This document shows, piece by piece, positions 1-13,612 of a stretch of DNA of 64,000 bases. Each line of letters opens with the position of its first letter. The first letter of the stretch is position 1. Below the pieces are notes generated by a model. That model saw only the letters and a program-made list of their open reading frames with translations, was not told the origin of the DNA and searched no databases. Source of the stretch: Apostichopus japonicus (lineage: Eukaryota; Echinodermata; Holothuroidea; Aspidochirotida; Stichopodidae). Location: the NCBI RefSeq assembly GCF_037975245.1, contig NC_092570.1, positions 11,573,001 to 11,637,000 on the forward strand, written 5' to 3'. A program made the translations under genes and the position numbers.

Positions 1-1805
1 TACAGAACATTCGATTGATCGGTACCGCACATTCGATAGATCGGTATTTCACATACGATTGACCGGTACCGCACATTCGTTCGATCGGTACTGCACATTC
101 GATTGATCGGTACCGAACATTCGATTGATCGGTACCGCACAATCGATTGATCGGTACCGAACATTCGATTGATCGGGACCGCACATTCGATTGACCGGGG
201 CCGCACATTCCATTGATCCATACCGAAAGTTCGATTGATCGGTATCGAACATTCGATTGAAGGGTACCGCACATTCGATTGATCGGTACCGCACATTCGA
301 TTGATCGGGACCGCACATTCGATTGATCGGGGCCGCACATTGCATTGATCGGTACCACACATTCGATTGATCGGTACTGCACATTCGATTGATCGGTACC
401 GCACATTCGATTGATCGGTACCGAACATACGATTAATCGGTATCGAACATTCGATTGAAGGGTACCGCACATTCGATTAATGGGTACCGAACATTCGATT
501 GATCGGTACCGTAAATTCGATTGATCGGGACCGCACATTCGATTGATCGGTACCACACATTCGATTCATCGGTACCGAACATTCGATTCATCGGTACAGC
601 ACATTCGATTGATCGGTATCGAACATTCGATTGAAGGGTACCGCACATTCGATTGATCGGTATCGAACATTCTATTGATCGGTACCGCACATTCGATTGA
701 TCGGTACCGCACATTCGATTGATCGGTATCGCATATTCCATTGATCTGTACCGCACATTCGATTGATCAGTATTTCACATTCGATTGATCGGTACCGCAC
801 ATTCGTTCGATCGGTACTGCACATTCGATTGATCGGTACCGAACATTCGATTGATCGGTACAGAATATTCGATTGATCGGTACCGCACCTTCGATAGATC
901 GGTATTTCACATACGATTGATCGGTACCGCACATTCGTTCGATCGGTACTGCACATTTGATTGATCGGTACCGAACATTCGATTGGTCGGTACTGCAAAA
1001 TCGATTGATCGGTACTGCACATTCGATTGATCGGTACCGAACATTCGATTGATCGGTACCGCACAATCGATTGATCGGTACCGAACATTCGATTGATCGG
1101 GACCGCACATTCCATTGATCGGGGCCGCACATTCCATTGATCGGTACCGAACGTTCGAATGATCGGTATCGAACATTCGATTGAAGGGTACCGCACATTC
1201 GATTGATCGGTACCGCACATTCGATTGATCGGGACCGCACATTCGATTGATCGGGGCCGCACATTCATTGATCGGTACCACACATTCGATTGATCGGTAC
1301 TGCCCATTCGATTGATCGGTACCGAACATTCGATTGATCGGGACCGCACATTCGATTGATCTGTTCCGCACATTCCATTGATCGGTACCGAACATTCCAT
1401 TGATCGGTACCGAACGTTCGAATGATCGGTATCGAACATTCGATTGAAGGGTACGCACATTCGATTGATCGGTACCGCACATTCGATTGATCGGGGCCGC
1501 ACATTCATTGATCGGTACCACACATTCGATTGATCGGTACTGCACATTCGATTGATCGGGACCGCACATTCGATTGATCGGTACCGAACGTTCGATTGAT
1601 CGGTATCGAACATTCGATTGAAGGGTATCGCACATTCGATTGATCGGTATCGAACATTCTATTTATCGGTACCGAACATTCGATTGATCGGTATTTCACA
1701 TTCGTTTGATCGGTATCGAACATTCGATTGATCGGGAACGCTCATTCGATTGATCGGTATCGCATATTCGCTTGATCTGTACCGCACATTCGATTGATCG
1801 GTATC
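1..1805 (+). repeat. Domain A block, copy 1 (partial HOR at window edge)
   Basis: This stretch is repeated at 2,418-3,917 and again at 11,734 onward. The offset to the second copy is 2,417 bp as far as about 1,110. A run of about 306 bp present here (roughly 1,110-1,430) is missing from the second copy, after which the offset is 2,111 bp. The remainder of 2,417 modulo 22 (minus 3) is explained by three 21-bp monomers inside it, near 1,262, 1,453 and 1,502. Copies differ only at scattered bases in the parts compared, for example GCAC against GAAC near 72 and 2,489. Confidence 0.8.
317..333 (+). other. CENP-B-box-like site in a CGGGGCC monomer (example)
   Basis: The 17 bases ATTCGATTGATCGGGGC agree with NTTCGNNNNANNCGGGN at TTCG, at the central A and at three of the four last fixed bases (8 of 9); position 13 is G instead of C. 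With one spacer base fewer, TTCG, A and CGGG all match. The same form recurs in every TTCGATTGATCGGGGCC monomer, most often in domain A and again in E and F. The resemblance may be chance, and no binding is shown. Confidence 0.3.
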
Positions 1806-2417
1806 GAACATTCGATTGATCGGTACCGCACATTCGATAGATCGGTATTTCACATACGATTGACCGGTACCGCACATTCGTTCGATCGGTACTGCACATT
1901 CGATTGATCGGTACCGAACATTCGATTGATCGGTACCGCACATTCGATTGATCGGTACCGAACGTTCGATTGATCGGTACCGCACATTCGATTGATCGGT
2001 ACCGAACGTTCGATTGATCGGAATCGAACATTCGATTGAAGGGTACCGCACATTCGATTGATCGGTACCGAACATTCGATTGATCGGTACCGCAAATTCA
2101 ATTGATCGGTACCGAACATACGATTGATCGGTACCGAATATTCGATTGATCGGTAATGTACATTCGTTCGATCGGTACTGCATATTCGATTGATCGGTAC
2201 CGCACATTCGATTGATCGGTACCGAACGTTCGATTGATCGGTACCGCACATTCGATTGATCGGTACCGAACGTTCGATTGATCGGAATCGAACATTCGAT
2301 TGAAGGGTACCGCACATTCGATTGATCGGTACCGCACATTCGATTGATCGGTACCGCAAATTCAATTGATCGGTACCGAACATACGATTGATCGGTACCG
2401 CACATTCGATTGATCGG

Positions 2418-3917
2418 TACAGAACATTCGATTGATCGGTACCGCACATTCGATAGATCGGTATTTCACGTACGATTGACCGGTACCGAACATTCGTTCG
2501 ATCGGTACTGCACATTCGATTGATCGGTACCGAACATTCGATTGATCGGTACCGCACAATCGATTGATCGGTACCGAACATTCGATTGATCGGGACCGCA
2601 CATTCGATTGACCGGGGCCGCACATTCCATTGATCGGTACCGAAAGTTCGATTGATCGGTATCGAACATTCGATTGAAGGGTACCGCACATTCGATTGAT
2701 CGGTACCGCACATTCGATTGATCGGGACCGCACATTCGATTGATCGGGGCCGCACATTCCATTGATCGGTACCACACATTCGATTGATCGGTACTGCACA
2801 TTCGATTGATCGGTACCGCACATTGGATAGATCGGTACCGAACGTTCGATTAATCGGTATCGAACATTCGATTGAAGGGTACCGCACATTCGATTAATGG
2901 GTACCGAACATTCGATTGATCGGTACCGTAAATTCGATTGATCGGTACCGCACATTCGATTGATCGGTACCACACATTCGATTCATCGGTACCGAACATT
3001 CGATTCATCGGTACAGCACATTCGATTGATCGGTATCGAACATTCGATTGAAGGGTACCGCACATTCGATTCATCGGTATCGAACATTCTATTGATCGGT
3101 ACCGCACATTCGATTGATCGGTACCGCACATTCGATTGATCGGTATCGCATATTCCATTGATCTGTACCGCACATTCGATTGATCAGTATTTCACATTCG
3201 ATTGATCGGTACCGCACATTCGTTCGATCGGTACTGCACATTCGATTGATCGGTACCGAACATTCGATTGATCGGTACAGAATATTCGATTGATCGGTAC
3301 CGCACCTTCGATAGATCGGTATTTCACATACGATTGATCGGTACCGCACATTCGTTCGATCGGTACTGCACATTCGATTGATCGGTACCGAACATTCGAT
3401 TGGTCGGTACTGCAAAATCGATTGATCGGTACTGCACATTCGATTGATCGGTACTGAACATTCGATTGATCGGTACCGCACAATCGATTGATCGGTACCG
3501 AACATTCGATTGATCGGGACCGCACATTCGATTGATCGGGGCCGCACATTCGATTGAAGGGTACCGCACATTCGATTGATCGGTACCGCACATTCGATTG
3601 ATCGGGGCCGCACATTCATTGATCGGTACCACACATTCGATTGATCGGTACTGCACATTCGATTGATCGGGACCGCACATTCGATTGATCGGTACCGAAC
3701 GTTCGATTGATCGGTATCGAACATTCGATTGAAGGGTACCGCACATTCGATTGATCGGTATCGAACATTCTATTGATCGGTACCGAACATTCGATTGATC
3801 GGTATTTCACATTCGTTTGATCGGTATCGAACATTCGATTGATCGGGAACGCTCATTCGATTGATCGGTATCGCATATTCGCTTGATGTGTACCGCACAT
3901 TCGATTGATCGGTATCG
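2418..3917 (+). repeat. Domain A block, copy 2 (about 306 bp shorter)
   Basis: This is homologous to 1-1,805, with an internal loss of about 306 bp at about 3,527. It also matches 11,734-13,240 at offset 9,316, and that match extends upstream to about 2,200 / 11,515. Its right end continues into the CGAATGATCTATACC landmark, as in the other HOR copies. The relation to both other copies shows that the block was moved or duplicated more than once. Confidence 0.78.
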
Positions 3918-3989
3918 CACATTCGTTTGATCGGTATCGAACATTCAATTGATCGGGAACGCACATTCGATTGATAGGTACCGAATCTT

Positions 3990-6900
3990 CGAATGATCTA
4001 TACCTAACATTCGATTGATCGGTATCGCACATTCTATTGATCGGTACCGCACATTCGATTGATCTGTACGGAACATTCGATTGATCGGTAGCTCACATTC
4101 GATTGATCGGTATCGCATATTCCATTGATCGTTACGCACATTCGATTGATCGGTACCGAACATTCGATTGATCGTGACCGCACATTCGATTGATCGGGGC
4201 CGCACATTCGATTGATCGGTACCACACATTCGATTGATCGGTACTGCATATTCGATCGATCGGTACCGCACATTCGATTGATCGGTACCGCACATTCGAT
4301 AGATCGGTATTTCACATACGATTGACCGGTACCGCACATTCGTTCGATCGGTACTGCACATTCGATTGATCGGTACCGAACATTCGATTGATCGGTACCG
4401 CACAATCGATTGATCGGTACCGAACATTCGATTGATCGGGACCGCACATTCGATTGATCGGGGCCGCACATTCGATTGATCGGTACCGAAAGTTCGATTG
4501 ATCGGTATCGAACATTCGATTGAAGGGTACCGCACATTCGATTGATCGGTACCGCACATTCGATTGATCGGGACCGCACATTCGATTGATCGGGGCCGCA
4601 CATTGCATTGATCGGTACCACACATTCGATTGATCGGTACTGCACATTCGATTGATCGGGACCGCACATTCGATTGATCGGTACCGAACGTTCGATTGAT
4701 CGGTAACGAACATTCGAGTGAAGGGTACCGCACATTCGATTAATGGGTACCGAACATTCGATTGATCGGTACCGCACATTCGATTGATCGGTACCGCACA
4801 TTCGATTGATCGGTACCGAACATTCTATTGATCTGTACCGAACATTCGATTCATCGGTAGCTCACATTCGATTCATCGGTATCGCATATTCCATTGATCG
4901 TTACGCACATTCGATTGATCGGTACCGAACATTCGATTGATCGTGACCGCACATTCGATTGATCGGGGCCGCACATTCGATTGATCGGTACCACACATTC
5001 GATTGATCGGTACTGCATATTCGATCGATCGGTACCGCACATTCGATTGATCGGTATGGAACGTTCGATTGATCGGTATCGAACATTCGATTGAAGGGTA
5101 CCGCACATTCGATTGATCGGTACCGAACATTCTATTGATCTGTACCGAACATTCGATTGATCGGTACCGCAAATTCGATTGATCGGTACCGCACATTCGA
5201 TTGATCGGTACCGCACATTCGATTGATCGGTACCGCACATTCGATTGATCGGTACCGAACGTTCGATTGATCGGTACCGCACATTCGATTGATCGGTAGC
5301 GAACGTTTGATTGATCGGTATCGAACATTCGATTGAAGGGTACCGCACATTCGATTGATCGGTACCGAACATTCGATTGATCGGTACCGCAAATTCGATT
5401 GATCGGTATCGAACATACGATTGATCGGTACCGCACATTCGATTGATCGGTACCGCACAATCGATTAATCGGTACCGAACATTCGATTGATCGGGACCGC
5501 ACATTCGATTGACCGGGGCCGCACATTCCATTGATCGGTACCGAACGTTCGATTGATCGGTATCGAACATTCGATTGAAGGGTACCGTACATTCGATTGA
5601 TCGGTACCGCACATTCGATTGATCGGGACCGCACATTCGATTGATCGGGGCCGCACATTCCATTGATCGGTACCACACATTCGATTAATCGTTACTGCAC
5701 ATTCGATTGATCGGTACCGCACATTCGATTGATCGGTACCGAACGTTCGATTGATCGGTATCGAACATTCGATTGAAGGGTACCGCACATTCGATTAATG
5801 GGTACCGCACATTCGATTGATCGGTACCACACATTCGATTGATCGGTACTGCATATTCGATCGAACGGTACCGCACATTCGATTGATCGGTATGGAACGT
5901 TCGATTGATCGGTATCGAACATTCGATTGAAGGGTACCGCACATTCGATTGATGGGTACCGAACATTCGATTGAACGGTACCGCAAATTCGATTGATCGG
6001 TACCGCACATTCGATTGATCGGTACCGCACATTCGATTGATCGGGACCGCACATTCGATTGATCGGGGCCGCACATTCATTGATCGGTACCACACATTCG
6101 ATTGATCGGTACTGCACATTCGATTGATCGGGACCGCACATTCGATTGATCGGTACCGAACGTTCGATTGATCGGTATCGAACATTCGAGTAAAGGGTAC
6201 CGCACATTCGATTAATGGGTACCGAACATTCGATTGATCGGTACCGCACATTCGATTGATCGGTACCGCACATTCGATTGATCGGTACCGAACATTCTCT
6301 TGATCTGTACCGAACATTCGATTGATCGGTAGCTCACATTCGATTGATCGGTATCGCATATTCCATTGATCGTTACGCACATTCGATTGATCGGTACCGA
6401 ACATTCGATTGATCGTGACCGCACATTCGATTGATCGGGGCCGCACATTCCATTGATCGGTACCGCACATTCGATTGATCGGTACCGAACGTTCGATTGA
6501 TCGGTACCGCACATTCGATTGATCGGTACCGAACGTTCGATTGATCGGAATCGAACATTCGATTGAAGGGTACCGCACATTCGATTGATCGGTACAGAAC
6601 ATTCGATTGATCGGTACCGCAAATTCAATTGATCGGTACCGAACATACGATTGATCGGTACCGCACATTCGATTGATCGGTACAGAACATTCGATTGATC
6701 GGGACCGCACATTCGATTGATCGGGGCCGCACATTCCATTGATCGGTACCGAACGTTCCATTGATCGGTACCGAACGTTCGAATGATCGGTATCGAACAT
6801 TCGATTGATCGGGAACGCTCATTCGATTGATCGGTACCGCACATTCGATTGATCGGGGCCGCACATTCATTTATCGGTACCACACATTCGATTGATCGGT

Positions 6901-8910
6901 ACTGCACATTCGATTGATCGGGACCGCACATTCGATTGATCGGTACCGTACATTCTATTGATCGGTATCGAACATTCGATTGATCGGTACCGCACATTCG
7001 ATTGATCGGTATCGCACATTCCATTGATCGGTATTGCACATTCGATTGATCGGGACCGCACATTCGATTGATAGGGGCCGCACATTCCATTGATCGGTAC
7101 CACACATTCGATTGATCGGTACTGCACATTCGATTGATCGGTATCGAAAATTCGATTGATCGGTACCGCAAATTCGATTGATCGGTACCGAATATTCGAT
7201 TGATCGGTACCGAACATTCCATGGATCGGTACCGCACATTCGATTGATCGGTACCGCACATTCGTTCGATCGATACCGAACATTCGATTGATCGGTACCG
7301 AACATTCCATTGATCGATTCCGAACATTCGTACGATCGGTACCGTAAATTCGATTGATCGGTATCGCACATTCGATTGATCGGTACCGCACATTCTATTG
7401 ATCTGTACCGAATATTCGATTGATCGGTATCGCACATTCGATTGATCGGTACCGCACATTCTATTGATCGGTACCGAACATTCGTTTGATCGGTACCGAA
7501 CATTCGATTGATCGGTACCGCATATTCCATTGTTCGGTACCGCACATTCGATTGATCGAGACCGCACATTCGATTGATGAGGACCGCACATTCGATTGAT
7601 CGGGGCCGCATATTCCATTGATAGGTACCGAACATTCGATTGATCGGTACCGAACATTCCATTGATCGGTACCGCATATTCGTTTGATCGGTAGCGAACA
7701 TTCGATTGATCGGTACCGCACATTCGATTGATCGGTACCGAACATTCGATTGATCGGTACCGCACATTCGTTCGATCGGTACTGCACATTCGATTGATCG
7801 AGACCGAACATTCGATTGATCGGTACCGAACATTCCATTGATCGATACCGCACATTCGTACGATCGGTACCGAAAATTCGATTGATCGGTATCGCACATT
7901 CGATTGATCGGTACCGCACATTCGATTGATCGGTATCGAACGTTCGCATGAAGGGTACCGCACATTCGATTGATCGGTACCGAACATTCGATTGATCGGT
8001 ACCGTACATTCGATTGATCGGTACCGAACATTCCATTGATCGGTACCGCACATTCGTTTGATCGGTAGCGAACATTCGATTGATCGGTACCGCACATTCG
8101 ATTGATCGGTATCGAACATTCGATTGATCGGTACCGCACATTCGTTCGATCGGTACTGCACATTCGATTGATCGAGACCGAACATTCGATTGATCGGTAC
8201 CGCACAATCGATTGATCGGTACCGAACATTCGATTGATCGGGACCGCACATTAGATTGATCGGGGCCGCACATTCGATAGATCGTTACCGCATATTCCAT
8301 TGATCGGTACCGCACATTGGATCGATCGGTACTGCCCATTCGATTGATCGGTACCGAACATTCGATTGATCGGGACCGCACATTCGATTGATCGGGGCCG
8401 CACATTCCATTGATCGGTACCGAACGTTCCATTGATCGGTACCGAACGTTCGAATGATCGGTATCGAACATTCGATTGAAGGGTACCGCACATTCGATTG
8501 ATCGGTACCGCACATTCGATTGATCGGGGCCGCACATTCATTGATCGGTACCACACATTCGTTGATCGGTACTGCACATTCGATTGATCGGGACCGCACA
8601 TTCGATTGATCGGTACCGAACGTTCGATTGATCGGTATCGAACATTCGATTGAAGGGTACCGCACATTCGATTGATCGGTATCGAACATTCTATTGATCG
8701 GTACCAAACATTCGATTGATCGGTATTTCACATTCGTTTGATCGGTATCGAACATTCGATTGATCGGGAACGCTCATTCGATTGATCGGTATCGCATATT
8801 CGCTTGATCTGTACCGCACATTCGATTGATCGGTATCGCACATTCGTTTGATCGGTATCGAACATTCAATTGATCGGGAACGCACATTCGATTGATAGGT
8901 ACCGAATCTT
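3990..8910 (+). repeat. Domain A HOR copy (4,921 bp)
   Basis: This runs from one CGAATGATCTATACC landmark to the next. Its first part (to about 6,860) resembles 8,911 onward and 13,613 onward, including the repeated module with GGTAGCTCAC then GCATATTCC. Its last part (about 8,330-8,910) matches 13,031-13,612 at an offset of 4,701-4,702. The middle (about 6,945-8,330) has no close partner in the window. The length is 7 short of a multiple of 22, and seven 21-bp monomers are visible in it (4,131; 4,900; 6,074; 6,372; 6,864; 8,535; 8,558). Confidence 0.8.
6945..8330 (+). repeat. Divergent 22-bp block inside domain A
   Basis: The monomers are ordinary 22-mers in perfect phase, but their order does not recur elsewhere in the window as far as I can follow. 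Private variants include CATTCGTACGATCGG at 7,325 and 7,853 (528 bp apart, 24 monomers) and ATCGAGACCG at about 7,556, 7,798 and 8,168. The CATTCGTTCG monomers at 7,765 and 8,139 are 374 bp (17 monomers) apart, so short internal duplications exist. In the next HOR copy this position is held by the block also found at 1-1,300, so this is an alternative filling of the same HOR slot. Confidence 0.65.
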
Positions 8911-11900
8911 CGAATGATCTATACCTAACATTCGATTGATCGGTATCGCACATTCTATTGATCGGTACCGCACATTCTATTGATCTGTAGCGAACATTCG
9001 ATTGATCGGTAGCTCACATTCGATTGATCGGTATCGCATATTCCATTGATCGTTACGCACATTCGATTGATCGGTACCGAACATTCGATTGATCGTGACC
9101 GCACATTCGATTGATCGGGGCCGCACATTCGATTGATCGGTACCACACATTCGATTGATCGGTACTGCATATTCGATCGATCGGTACCGCACATTCGATT
9201 GATCGGTATGGAACGTTCGATAGATCGGTATTTCACATACGATTGACCGGTACCGCACATTCGTTCGATCGGTACTGCACATTCGATTGATCGGTACCGA
9301 ACATTCGATTGATCGGTACCGCACAATCGATTGATCGGTACCGAACATTCGATTGATCGGGACCACACATTCGATTGATCGGGGCCGCACATTCCATTGA
9401 TCGGTACCGAACGTTCGAATGATCGGTATCGAACATTCGATTGAAGGGTACCGCACATTCGATTGATCGGTACCGCACATTCGATTGATCGGGATCGCAC
9501 ATTCGATTGATCGGGGCCACACATTCATTGATCGGTACCACACATTCGATTGATCGGTACCGCACAATCGATTGATCGGTACCGAACATTCGATTGATCG
9601 GGACCGCACGTTCGATTGATCGGTATCGAACATTCGAGTGAAGGGTACCGCACATTCGATTAACGGGTACCGAACATTCGATTGATCGGTACCGCACATT
9701 CGATTGATCGGTACCGCACAATCGATTGATCGGTACCGAACATTCGATTGATCGGGACCGCACATTCGATTGACCGGGGCCGCACATTCCATTGATCGGT
9801 ACCGAACGTTCGATTGATCGGTATCGAACATTCGATTGAAGGGTACCGTACATTCGATTGATCGGTACCGGACATTCGATTGATCGGGACCGCACATTCG
9901 ATTAATGGGTACCGAACATTTGATTGATCGGTAGCTCACATTCGATTGATCGGTATCGCATATTCCATTGATCGTTACGCACATTTGATATATCGGTACC
10001 GAACATTCGATTGATCGTGACCGCACATTCGATTGATCGGGGCCGCACATTCGATTGATCGGTACCAAACATTCGATTGATCGGTACTGCATATTCGATC
10101 GATCGGTACCGCACATTCGATTGATCGGTATGGAACGTTCGATTGATCGGTATCGAACATTCGATTGAAGGGTACCGAACATTCGATTGATCGGTACCGA
10201 ACATTCTATTGATCTGTACCGAACATTCGATTGATCGGTACCGCAAATTCGATTGATCGGTACCGCACATTCGATTGATCGGTACCGCACATTCGATTGA
10301 TCGGTACCGCACATTCGATCGATCGGTAGCGAACGTTCGATTGATCGGTTCCGCACATTCGATTGATCGGTAGCGAACGTTCGATTGATCGGTATCGAAC
10401 ATTCAATTGAAGGGTACCGCACATTCGATTGATCGGTACCGAACATTCGATTGATCTGTACCGCAAATTCGATTGATCGGTATAGAACATAGGATTGATC
10501 GGTACCGCACATTCGATTGATCGGTACCGCACAATCGATTGATCGGTACCGAACATTCGATTGATCGGGACCGCACATTCGATTGACCTGGGCCGCACAT
10601 TCAATTGATCGGTACCGAACGTTCGATTGATCGGTATCGAACATTCGATTGAAGGGTACCGTACATTCGATTGATCGGTACCGCACATTCGATTGATCGG
10701 GACCGCACATTCGATTGATCGGGGCCGCACATTCCATTGATCGGTACCACACATTCGATTGATCGGTACTGCACATTCGATTGATCGGTACCGCACATTC
10801 GATTGATCGGTATCGAACGTTCGATTGATCGGTATCGAACATTCGATTGAAGGGTACCGCACATTCGATTAATGGGTACCGCACATTCGATTGATCGGTA
10901 CCACACATTCGATTGATCGGTACTGCATATTCGATCGATCGGTACCGCACATTCGATTGATCGGTATGGAACGTTCGATTGATCGGTATCGAACATTCGA
11001 TTGAAGGGTACCGCACATTCTATTGATGGGTACCGAACATTTGATTGAAAGGTACCGCACAATCGATTGATCGGTACCGCACATTCGATTGATCGGTACC
11101 GCACATTCGATTGATCGGTACCACACATTCGATTGATCGGGACGGCACATTCGATTGATCGGGGCCGCACATTCATTGATCGGTACCACACATTCGATTG
11201 ATCGGTACTGCACATTCGATTGATCGGGACCGCACATTCGGTTGATCGGTACCGAACGTTCGATTGATCGGTATCGAACATTCGAGTGAAGGGTACCGCA
11301 GATTCGATTAATGGGTACCGAACATTCGATTGATCGGTACCGCACATTCGATTGATCGGTACCGCACATTCGATTGATCGGTACCGAACATTCTCTTGAT
11401 CTGTACCGAACATTCGATTGATCGGTAGCTCACATTCGATTGATCGGTATCGCATATTCCATTGATCGTGACCGCACATTCGATTGATCGGGGCGGCACA
11501 TTCCATTGATCGGTACCGCACATTCGATTGATCGGTACCGAACGTTCGATTGATCGGTACCGCACATTCGATTGATCGGTACCGAACGTTCGATTGATCG
11601 GAATCGAACATTCGATTGAAGGGTACCGCACATTCGATTGATCGGTACCGAACATTCGATTGATCGGTACCGCAAATTCAATTGATCGGTACAGAACATA
11701 CGATTGATCGGTACCGCACATTCGATTGATCGGTACAGAACATTCGATTGATCGGTACCGCACATTCGATAGATCGGTATTTCACATACGATTGACCGGT
11801 ACCGCACATTCGTTCGATCGGTACTGCACATTCGATTGATCGGTACCGAACATTCGATTGATCGGTACCGCACAATCGATTGATCGGTACCGAACATTCG

Positions 11901-13612
11901 ATTTATCGGGACCGCACATTCGATTGACCGGGGCCGCACATTCCATTGATCGGTACCGAAAGTTCGATTGATCGGTATCGAACATTCGATTGAAGGGTAC
12001 CGCACATTCGATTGATCGGTACCGCACATTCGATTGATCGGGACCGCACATTCGATTGATCGGGGCCGCACATTGCATTGATCGGTACCACACATTCGAT
12101 TGATCGGTACTGCACATTCGATTGATCGGTACCGCACATTCGATTGATCGGTACCGAACGTTCGATTAATCGGTATCGAACATTCGATTGAAGGGTACCG
12201 CACATTCGATTAATGGGTACCGAACATTCGATTGATCGGTACCGTAAATTCGATTGATCGGTACCGCACATTCGATTGATCTGTACCACACATTCGATTG
12301 ATCCGTACCGAACATTCGATTCATCGGTACAGCACATTCGATTGATCGGTATCGAACATTCGATTGAAGGGTACCGCACATTCGATTGATCGGTATCGAA
12401 CATTCTATTGATCGGTACCGCACATTCGATTGATCGGTACCGCACATTCGATTGATCGGTATCGCATATTCCATTGATCTGTACCGCACATTCGATTGAT
12501 CAGTATTTCACATTCGATTGATCGGTACCGCACATTCGTTCGATCGGTACTGCACATTCGATTGATCGGTACCGAACATTCGATTGATCGGTACAGAATA
12601 TTCGATTGATCGGTACCGCACCTTCGATAGATCGGTATTTCACATACGATTGACCGGTACCACACATTCGTTCGATCGGTACTGCACATTCGATTGATCG
12701 GTTCCGAACATTCGATTGGTCGGTACTGCAAAATCGATTGATCGGTACTGCACATTCGATTGATCGGTACCGAACATTCGATTGATCGGTACCGCACAAT
12801 CGATTGATCGGTACCGAACATTCGATTGATCGGGACCGCACATTCGATTGATCGGGGCCGCACATTCCATTGATCGGTACCGAACGTTCGAATGATCGGT
12901 ATCGAACATTCGATTGAAGGGTACCGCACATTCGATTGATCGGTACCGCACATTCGATTGATCGGGACCGCACATTCGATTGAACGGGGCCGCACATTCA
13001 TTGATCGGTACCACACATTCGATTGATCGGTACTGCTCATTCGATTGATCGGTACCGAACATTCGATTGATCGGGACCGCACATTCGATTGATCGGGGCC
13101 GCACATTCCATTGATCGGTACCGAACGTTCCATTGATCGGTACCGAACGTTCGAATGATCGGTATCGAACATTCGATTGAAGGGTACCGCACATTCGATT
13201 GATCGGTACCGCACATTCGATTGATCGGGGCCGCACATTCATTGATCGGTACCACACATTCGATTGATCGGTACTGCACATTCGATTGATCGGGACCGCA
13301 CATTCGATTGATCGGTACCGAACGTTCGATTGATCGGTATCGAACATTCGATTGAAGGGTACCGCACGTTCGATTGATCGGTATCGTACATTCTATTGAT
13401 CGGTACCGAACATTCGATTGATCGGTACCGCACATTCGTTTGATCGGTATCGAACATTCGATTGATCGGGAACGCTCATTCGATTGATCGGTATCGCATA
13501 TTCGCTTGATCTGTACCGCACATTCGATTGATCGGTATCGCACATTCGTTTGATCGGTATCGAACATTCAATTGATCGGGAACGCACATTCGATTGATAG
13601 GTACCGAATCTT
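8911..13612 (+). repeat. Domain A HOR copy (4,702 bp)
   Basis: This is bounded by CGAATGATCTATACC landmarks at 8,911 and 13,613. The length is 6 short of a multiple of 22, matching six visible 21-bp monomers (9,052; 9,522; 9,974; 11,170; 12,995; 13,236). The segment from about 11,515 is the copy of 2,200-3,900 (offset 9,316) and of 1-1,300 (offset 11,733). Confidence 0.8.

Noticed and set aside
6212-8251. 679-codon open frame on the - strand, and a second of the same length at 8,977-11,016
   Set aside because: It is a direct result of a stop-free 22-bp unit. All three - frames are open over much of the window with the same cyclic peptide, frame changes follow odd-length monomers, and there is no non-repeat domain, signal peptide or coding-like substitution pattern.
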